Assembly (NCBI GenBank): GCA_963575745.1
Contig: CAUYUJ010019928.1
Location: 1 to 25,000 of the forward strand
Source of the DNA: Prorocentrum cordatum
Taxonomy: Eukaryota; Sar; Dinophyceae; Prorocentrales; Prorocentraceae
Direction of reading: 5' to 3'
DNA: 25,000 nucleotides
Shown here: positions 1 through 6,634 of the stretch, piece after piece
Layout: every line of letters starts with the position of its first letter
Numbering within the stretch: position 1 is the first letter of the stretch
Notes under the pieces: model-generated
Database searches by the model: none
The model's input: the letters and a program-made list of their open reading frames with translations, nothing else
What the model was told of the DNA's origin: nothing
Translations under genes and position numbers: made by a program

Positions 1-1583
1 GGGGACGAAGAAGGTTTGACAACGCGGCTCATAATCGAATTAGAAAGCTTCCACCACAATTTACAACCACGACGGACGCTGCGTAGCTGAGCGCGCGTGC
101 GCTATATAAAATCATTGTGGGCTTCTAACAAACCGGCACTGCAGCGCAAGCACGCTGCAGGAAAGAACTCCGTGCCTGAAGCCGCGGATTTTTCTTCCAC
201 GAGCTGGAGACACCTGTCGGTGAGCCAAGGGTGGGAAGAGCGGGGGAAGGAGGAAGAAAAAGGGATCGACTCAGCCATTAAATCCAAAATCACGTATGTT
301 AAAAGCTTCGCAGAAATGTCAGGATTATAATTTGAGATCCACTGCCAATCCAGAGAGCGCAACCGGGCTTTCAAAAGAGCCCAATTAGCTTGACTAAACA
401 TCCATATCTTTCTCGGAAGGCGCTCGAAAGAGAGAGGAGGGATCGAAAGTCTCAAAGACAAAGCGCGATGATCTGCTATTTCGCTAATTACCTCGACTGT
501 TAAGATATCTGGTAAATCTGTCAACACGAGATCCAAAAGATAAGGTCCCCGAGTGGGGCGGCGCACACGCTGCTTTAACCCATGATCCTGGGCAAATTTC
601 TTCAAATGGATTCCCTCTGGCGTTGTTGAATGGCTGTGACAAAGCCACGGGATATGATGCACATTAAAATCTCCTGTGATAATTGTCCCTACGGTCTGGC
701 GCTGGAGATTTTCCCATTCAGCCTGGAGCACATCGATTGAAGCGATCTCGCCGTAGCGCGGCCGTCGGTACATGCACCCTATCAGGATTGGGCCGGCATT
801 GCAGTGCACCAAAATCCATGCAAGCTCAGCTGCGGAAGAAACAAGGAGGCGAGTGGAGGCAGGAACAAGCGAATCAACCACAAAAATGGCTACTCCCCCG
901 GACTGGTGGGAACTGTCGTTGCGAGCAATTAATGTGTATCCGTCTAAACTGGGATGCGGCACAGAGTCATTCAGCCAAGTCTCCGTTAAACAAACGACAT
1001 GAGGCAAGGAAGGGAAAAGACAAAGTCGTGCAGATAATTCGCCGTGGTGTGCATTAAAAGAACGAATGTTGATACAAAAAATTGTGAGGTCGGAAGCATC
1101 AACAGATGGTGAAGGTTGGGACTGACCACAACCACCATCTGGAGGTAAGGAATGCGAATTCGGTGGCTCGGAATACCTAAAAAATTCATGCAAAGTGCGC
1201 TGGGGGAAAGAAGGTCGAAGAGGCCCGGAACCCCGGGCCAGAGGATCGAGGCTTACCCGGTTTGAAACGTCCGGGGTAAGGCGAATCGAAACCTCAGAGG
1301 TAAGGCGGCTCGAAATTTCCGGGGTCGAATCGTCCGGGGTAAGGCGGCTCGAAAAATCCGGGGTAAGGCGGGTCGAAAAACTCGGCTGACCGGAATCACG
1401 ATTTGACCGCGAATAACAGTCAACAAACCGCCGGTGAAACGATGATGCAGAACGAGGGCCTCGTCGTCTCAAACGACGCGGAGGGGGCCGCACACTACTC
1501 ACAGAGTGAGGGGCGGGGGAACGCGCAGGAGAACAGGAGGAAGAACGAGATTGCGAACAAAATTGCGTGCGACCCCGTGCATT
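1..1583 (-). pseudogene. LINE ORF2, endonuclease region, interrupted by TAG
   Basis: Encodes the N-terminal part of a retrotransposon endonuclease/reverse transcriptase; the endonuclease nicks target DNA to prime reverse transcription. The frame is open from just after the ORF1 stop (TAG, 1586-1584) to TAG at 104-102. Visible motifs of the exonuclease-endonuclease-phosphatase fold, in order: INIRSFN, TETWLND (catalytic Glu), GDFNVHHIPW, DLVLTD, and ADHRAL in place of the usual SDH. The N-terminal 150 residues are low complexity, with an eight-residue repeat around SRLTPD. No ATG occurs between the ORF1 stop and the Met of GCMYRR inside the endonuclease, so conventional initiation of ORF2 is not apparent. 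The TAG at 104-102 comes from one base (A104 against C8476) and replaces a Glu codon that copy 2 retains; past it the frame would run on into the window edge. Confidence 0.85.
1254..1385 (-). repeat. 24-bp coding minisatellite in LINE ORF2 leader
   Basis: Units built around GGTAAGGCGG-CTCGAAA (plus strand) recur at 24-bp spacing, with one 15-bp partial unit giving a 39-bp step. In the ORF2 frame each unit gives eight residues of the form S-S-R-L-T-P-D-F. The period is a multiple of three, so the array stays in frame. It lies between the ORF1 stop and the endonuclease. Copy 2 lacks this part, so its conservation cannot be judged here. Confidence 0.75.
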
Positions 1584-2753
1584 CTACAATGTCAAGTCGC
1601 TGAAAGGCGCAAGGAAAATACCGGCTAAATCGCCAGCATTCTGCTTAAAAGCCAACAAATTATCGACTGAGACCGAACGAGATTTCCAATCCGTCGACAC
1701 AGAACTGCGAGGGACCCGGTTCTTCAGTTTCTTTTCGGCCTCGCGGAGAGCCCAATCACGCGCTGCGTTAATCTTCGATTTGGCAGGCTTTAAAATTAAA
1801 GAAACGCCGCTGGCAGAAGACACACGGGCGTTCTTGCCACCAACTGCACTCAGGAAGTCCTTTGCAGCTTTCTCAGAGGCAAACTGAATGAACGAAGCCT
1901 TCGAAACTGATTGAGAATTCCGTGGTCCTGTGAAGAAATGGCCGAGTAAAGCTGGCTTCACTGCAGGATTGACGTCTGAGACAATCTTTTGTAAGTCAAC
2001 AATACGCTTGTCCAAATCGGTGGTGTCGAAGCCAACGACGGCGATCTGGCAATGGCACACGTCCATGGAATTCATCAACTGCAAATGGCGGCCTGACACG
2101 CCGGACGATGCAGGACGACCCTCAAGTGCAGAAAGACGACCCCGGAAGTCCGCCATCTCGTCCTTGAGAGGGTCTACCGCGGCAGCGATCTCGGTTTTCA
2201 ACTCCGCTCGGAGGGAGCCAATGTCCTGCTTGGTGGCTGTCTCGCTCTTCAACGACATGTTCTGCATGATGAAGTTGAGCTTCTCGTCTGCGGACGCTGT
2301 TACCGGAGGAGGAACAACGTGGGCAGGTGCCTGCGGGGGGACGAGACCCGCGCCCGCAGCCGGGGGGACGAGACCCGCGCCCGGAGCCAGGGGGACGAAA
2401 CCCGCGCCTGACGCACCACCGGAACTGCCACCCGAAGGGCCGGTTCCGGGAGCCGCATGCACGCCACCCGAAGGGCCTTTGCATGCACCGCCGGAGGCGG
2501 GAGCACTTGCAAAAGCAATGCTCGGCTCTGCCGCACCGCTCGCCACGCCTGGGAAGGCGGAAGCTGGTGCAGCGCCCGGGAGCCCCGGCGAGGCAGCCCC
2601 CGAAGGAGCGCCTGGCGGGGGCTCACCGCTGCCGACGCCTGGAAAGGCGGGCGCGGGAGTGAACTGCTCCTTCGACTCGTCCTGCAAGCCTTCCATGAAA
2701 TCCTCGGTCCGGATTTTCTTCTGCTCCGGGGACGCGCCGGGCGACCGCGACAT
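1584..2753 (-). CDS. LINE ORF1 protein (coiled coil, RRM-like)
   Basis: A 389-residue frame from the ATG at 2753-2751 to TAG at 1586-1584. Order of parts: a charged N-terminus (about 1-30), a long Pro/Gly/Ala-rich linker (about 30-155), a predicted coiled coil (about 158-215, LRAELKTEIAAAVDPLKDEM), then a stretch that could be an RNA-recognition fold (about 230-310, with CQIAVVGFD and ASFIQFASEKAAKDFLSA), and a basic C-terminus. ORF1 proteins of LINEs bind the element RNA and form the ribonucleoprotein with ORF2; that role is inferred from position and layout, not from a matched family signature. The frame is open upstream to 3002 but without ATG. An ATG at 2880-2878, close behind the SL relics and in another frame, begins MPGAAAAASHGEPTDLSQ and may be the original start, now separated by a 1-nt indel near 2830. 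Confidence 0.7.
   Translation of the reverse strand: MSRSPGASPEQKKIRTEDFMEGLQDESKEQFTPAPAFPGVGSGEPPPGAPSGAASPGLPGAAPASAFPGVASGAAEPSIAFASAPASGGACKGPSGGVHAAPGTGPSGGSSGGASGAGFVPLAPGAGLVPPAAGAGLVPPQAPAHVVPPPVTASADEKLNFIMQNMSLKSETATKQDIGSLRAELKTEIAAAVDPLKDEMADFRGRLSALEGRPASSGVSGRHLQLMNSMDVCHCQIAVVGFDTTDLDKRIVDLQKIVSDVNPAVKPALLGHFFTGPRNSQSVSKASFIQFASEKAAKDFLSAVGGKNARVSSASGVSLILKPAKSKINAARDWALREAEKKLKNRVPRSSVSTDWKSRSVSVDNLLAFKQNAGDLAGIFLAPFSDLTL
2334..2412 (-). repeat. 27-bp coding repeat in ORF1 linker
   Basis: Three near-identical units of about 27 bp containing GGGGGACGAGACCCGCGCC on the plus strand. In the ORF1 frame they encode nine residues each, around A-G-A-G-L-V-P-P. They form part of the Pro/Gly/Ala-rich linker before the coiled coil. 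Confidence 0.7.
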
Positions 2754-2933
2754 CGCAGCCTTCACGGCGTTGGCACGCTCCGACAGTCGGGAGAGGGCCC
2801 TTCTCAGCGCCTTTCCCAGCGACTGGCTGGGATAGGTCCGTGGGCTCGCCGTGGGACGCAGCGGCTGCAGCACCAGGCATGGCTGCAGACTGAGGGAATC
2901 GGACGGGTGTGAAGATGGTGGATGCCACAACAG

Positions 2934-2980
2934 CTTGAGCCAAAAACGGGCTTGAGCCAAAATGGCTTGAGCCAAAATGG
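2934..2980 (-). other. Tandem relict dinoflagellate spliced leaders
   Basis: Read on the minus strand, 2980-2966 and 2965-2951 are two exact copies of CCATTTTGGCTCAAG, and 2950-2934 is a diverged third copy (CCCGTTTTTGGCTCAAG). This is the 3' 15 nt of the 22-nt dinoflagellate SL, which is trans-spliced onto nuclear mRNAs. Such relics are known at the 5' ends of dinoflagellate genes that returned to the genome as cDNA. Each relic starts just after the internal AG of the SL, as expected if that AG served as acceptor for the next SL addition. They lie about 50 nt upstream of the ATG at 2880, at the LINE 5' end. Upstream bases TCGAAA only partly match the remaining SL 5' part. Confidence 0.9.
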
Positions 2981-5158
2981 TTTCGATTAACAAAAGCGGC
3001 AAACAAATCCCAATCTCTCTGCCAAAAACGGCGTCTAAGAACCAGGACGCCTCGGAATATTTCTATCCTCGGCGTACAGCAAAGAAAACAAGAAAAAAGA
3101 AACCCACAAAAAATAAAAAAAATAAAGATCGCCGATTTTGAATAGAATCGCGCAATCGATCTGCTCGTGAAAATCTGTTGAAAAAAAATCGAGGAAAGTA
3201 GGGTCAAAGGCGCACAAAATCGACGAGAATGAACATCCGAACAAATGCTTTGACGAATTCTTGAATTCATGTACTGAACCTTAATTTTACATCGCGAAAT
3301 CTTCCAACGCAAGTCATTCAATATGATGCAACAACGAAAACAATTCCGATGGCTAAAAACGCGTGTCGGTACCACTCTGCTCAGAAAAAAAAAAATGTCG
3401 TTACTAATTCGCCGTAATGCGGCAAACAATTCGAACATACAATTGAAATTGACCCGCTCTGAGAATCAAACAATGTCTACATTTCGTCCTTAACAAAAAA
3501 CAAATACATCGAGCGAATGAACAAATGAATCGGCCGATCGCAAACATAAACACTCTACCTTCGTGATCCCTACGGTGAAATCCGCTCGGGACAATGTTGG
3601 ACAAAATCTGTTCATGCTTCTCTCATAAAAAAAAGGGAAAATAATGTAAACAAATTTCCAACTCGATACGATAACTGGAAAAATGGTCGATGCTCATGTG
3701 CAAAATTTTTGAATCCAATAAAATAACCGATAATGATGTTCCGGGTTTTCGTAGACCCCTGCTGGGAACGAATTCGGTTGCGCGGCAGAAAAAAAGAACA
3801 TGAAGACAGACGGTGAAAAAAAAGAGCTTAATCCGGTTGAAAATCCAACGCTTCGCCGAAATACTATGGCTCCGCTATTTTTTTCCTGCAAATGTGTTGA
3901 TGTTCTCGACTCAATTTAATCACTTCAACACTAAAACGAAATAGTTTAACGAACTCGATCTGCTATCGACACTGCATCCAAACTTCCGTCGGCCCGACAA
4001 CACAAGAATAACTTAAAAATGTATTGAAAATTGTAGAAATAAATTGGCGATTGTCTGCGATGAACTGTTCTAATATAGTGAAAACAAATCGCCATAATCT
4101 GACGCCAAAACGCTCCATGAATCTTCAAAATGCTCTGTAAACGAGGAGACTGTAACTAAAGAAAACAAATAAACCGAAAAACATGAAATGTCTTGAACCA
4201 ATGACATTATGGTATATAACACCAAAATAATAACATTCCGGCGGATAAGTAACATCAAAAAAAGGATGCTACAACAAGTCGAAAAGAACCAATGGTAACT
4301 GAAGCGTCGCAAATTAGTTTGATAATATGTACATGAAATATTATATAATTAAATAAGTGTATGCATCAATGCAAACATAAACACTTTGACATTCTAAAAC
4401 TTTTTATCCTTGCATATAATAGATATATTGAAATTGAATTTACAATAAATGATAGAAACTCTTGACGTATATAATCTAAAAACAAAACATACTCTTGCGG
4501 AGTAAGTTAATATTTTTCATTTACATATTTTTTATCACGATTGATATAATCGATGTAGAAAACAAAATCATGCAATGTTTATAATAGAATCGGCATTTCT
4601 GACATTTCTTTCTGGAACATTCATTACATAATGTTTTAACTTAAATAAAATTCTCGAACTTTGATTTGCTTCGGAACCGGAAAAATTTGCGGCAACACAA
4701 ACTTCTGAAACTTGATCTTCAATCCTATGGATTAGGTATAACGTTCCTACTTGGAAATCGTTAATGTCTGTCTGTCGCAATTCTCTCTGAGAACTGCTGG
4801 AACCACTCTGCAAATATCTAAACTCTTCGAAGACAGAAACTTCCAAACAACCAGCCCGAATTTCGAAAATACTGTCGAATTTGAACTCCGAAAAACGGAT
4901 CCTGTAATGTGAAACGCAATTCTGGAGAACAGAGCGAACCTATCTCCAATTGTAACATTATTCTCTTTGTCGAAAACCGGAAAACTATAGAAATTATAAA
5001 CAACCTCCTGGAGAATTGAATCGCGACTTGATATTTTTGTATAAATGATTTATGGATACACAAGCAGAAAGAATATTAACCTGCAAGTTAATATGTTCTA
5101 TCCGGTGTGTATGTGTATAAACGATCAATGAATATAAACTCGCGAGATTCCAGTTTTT

Positions 5159-5172
5159 CCACACACACATAT

Positions 5173-5209
<37 letters not shown>

Positions 5210-5219
5210 CATATATACA
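5159..5219. repeat. CA/TA dinucleotide microsatellite
   Basis: A run of CA repeats passing into an uninterrupted TA run and ending TACATATATACAC. A second TA/CA tract lies at 5319-5365. Both are in the right part of the AT-rich island. Confidence 0.9.
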
Positions 5220-5318
5220 CGAACCATATTCGCAAATTCATATTTTTATTTTGAATCTTCCAGTCGAAGAACAAAACACAAAACACATATTATCAACACC
5301 AACATCGTTCCGAATGCG

Positions 5319-5365
5319 GATATATATATATATACACACATACATGTATATACAGATGTATATGC
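5319..5365. repeat. TA/CA-rich microsatellite
   Basis: Alternating TA and CA dinucleotides with TGTATA interruptions, the same composition as the tract about 100 bp to the left. Confidence 0.75.
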
Positions 5366-5507
5366 ATGAATTACTGCACATATACACTTATCATACCCTG
5401 TCGCATTCGATGACGTCAACAAGATTGGTGCGACCGCTAAAGCCGTGAATCTTACCAGCCCTTTGGGCGACTGGCTTGGACTGGGGCGAGCTTCTGGGAT
5501 TCAGCTA

Positions 5508-5640
5508 GCTCATCATCCTCATCGCTGACATCATCACCATCATCATCGCCAACGTCATCATCATCACATCGTCGTCTTCTTCATCGTCGTCATCGTCATC
5601 GCTGTCACGATCGTCATCATCCTTGCCGCCGTCGTCAAGC
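5508..5640. repeat. Imperfect TCA/TCG trinucleotide tract
   Basis: Triplets TCA, TCC, TCG and CAT dominate about 130 bp. On the minus strand this reads as an Asp-rich stretch (DDDDRDSDDDDDDEEDDD) in frame with weakly coding-like sequence to its right, so it could be a former acidic tail. It could equally be a plain microsatellite. Confidence 0.7.
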
Positions 5641-5739
5641 AACGTCCGATGTTTTGATAAACGATGGGGTCCAATGCCTGGCCGGAGGCAAGTGGCGCGC
5701 TGCCTCACGCGGTCAGCGCGCGACATTTAGGGAAAGACC

Positions 5740-6262
5740 TCGTCAAATCAGGGAGCGCCAGGGGGGCCTCGTGTGAATGCTGTGCCACCGTGGAGTCGAT
5801 CTCGCGCGCCCTGCCCCCCCGAAAGCGAAGCAAACATGGCGGCGATCTGCAGCCGCATGTCGTCGGCGTCGTCGGTCCTCGCTGTCGCAGCAGATCAATC
5901 GAAAAAGTGCTGGCGCTCCTCGTGGTGGAGCACGTTGTTGTTCAGAGCGGACAAGTCCCCCGCGTCGAAAGACCCGGTGGGAGGGGGTGATTTGCTCGTG
6001 AGCTCCCACTTTCACCCCCGCGGAGCGCGCGCCGAAAAGCGTGAGCGCCGCATGCCGCAAGAAGCAGCGCCGCCTGTGTGCCAGACATCGCCCCGCCGCG
6101 AGCTTGGTTTCGTGAGCTGGATCGACGCGCGCGCGACGAGTGGCCCGCGAAGTCCTCTTCCAAGATGGGCTTCCTTGTCGTCTTATAGATATATGATAGC
6201 ATGCTGTCGAAGGGGGCCGCCTCGCGCAATTTGCCGCCCAACTGATGCCGCCGATGGCGCCG

Positions 6263-6263
<1 letters not shown>
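5740..6263 (-). pseudogene. Unrecognised decayed coding-like sequence
   Basis: I do not recognise a family. On the minus strand, 6241-5942 has a frame containing MLSYIYKTTRKPILEEDFAG and then MSGTQAALLLAACGAHAFR, which looks like a signal peptide. Further on, another frame reads DAGDLSALNNNVLHHEERQ and DDMRLQIAAMFASLSGGQ but is cut by TGA and TAA codons. The amino-acid texture is protein-like, yet no single frame spans it. It may be a host gene with introns or a dead gene next to the LINE tail; chance is not excluded. Confidence 0.25.

Positions 6264-6352
<89 letters not shown>
6264..6352 (-). repeat. Poly(A) tail of LINE copy 2 (89 T on plus strand)
   Basis: An uninterrupted run of 89 T on the plus strand lies 282 bp beyond the ORF2 stop, where the poly(A) tail of a minus-strand LINE belongs. 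A further eight T follow at 6356-6363 after ATG. So long a pure homopolymer decays fast by slippage, which points to a recent insertion, unless the assembly expanded it. Confidence 0.85.
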
Positions 6353-6359
<7 letters not shown>

Positions 6360-6634
6360 TTTTATGGCCTCGCGACAGCATGGTTTCTACTCACAAGGTT
6401 GAATTATGCACTTCAACATCCGATTAAAAAACCGCACGGCGAAAGAGAAGCACCCCTGAGCAGGGGGAAAAAACGGACAAAACTTCGAGTCTTAAACTTT
6501 CGTGTTTTGCCTCTGGAGCACTGCCGGGCAAAAGCTGGCAGCGGACCTCGCTGCTCCTGGGAGAACACACGGAAAAACGAGGGGGAGCGAGGGGGAGAGG
6601 AGGGGGGGGGGGAAGAGAGGCGAGGGGAGACGGA

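Larger units (their letters stand above)
1..2980 (-). mobile_element. Non-LTR retrotransposon (LINE), copy 1, 5' half
   Basis: This is a LINE transcribed leftwards: SL relics at 2934-2980, a short leader, ORF1 (2753 to 1584), then ORF2 running out of the window at position 1. Bases 1-1034 align without gaps to 8373-9406 of copy 2. I saw three differences (104, 259, 429), about 99.7 percent identity, so the two copies separated recently. The order ORF1, apurinic-type endonuclease, reverse transcriptase is that of Jockey/CR1/I-like LINEs. Copy 1 reaches the SL relics and so seems 5' complete, whereas copy 2 is truncated. The reverse transcriptase and tail should lie about 2 kb beyond the left edge. 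It carries a nonsense codon at 102-104 and a probable frameshift near the ORF1 start, so this copy is probably not autonomous. Confidence 0.85.
3040..5460. other. AT-rich island without recognisable gene
   Basis: Base composition changes sharply from GC-rich LINE sequence to strongly AT-rich sequence just left of the SL relics, and back to GC-rich after about 5460. Open frames on both strands are short and rich in Phe, Ile, Lys and Asn, as expected from AT-rich noncoding DNA. No conserved domain, tRNA or rRNA was recognised. It may be intergenic DNA into which LINE copy 1 inserted, or a transferred segment. Confidence 0.6.

Noticed and set aside
683-1057. Plus-strand frames at 683-1057 and 9055-9795
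   Set aside because: Antisense shadows of the LINE endonuclease; identical in both copies only because the LINE is.
5743-6402. Frames with poly-Lys or poly-Phe across the poly-T run
   Set aside because: They are translations of the LINE poly(A) tail.
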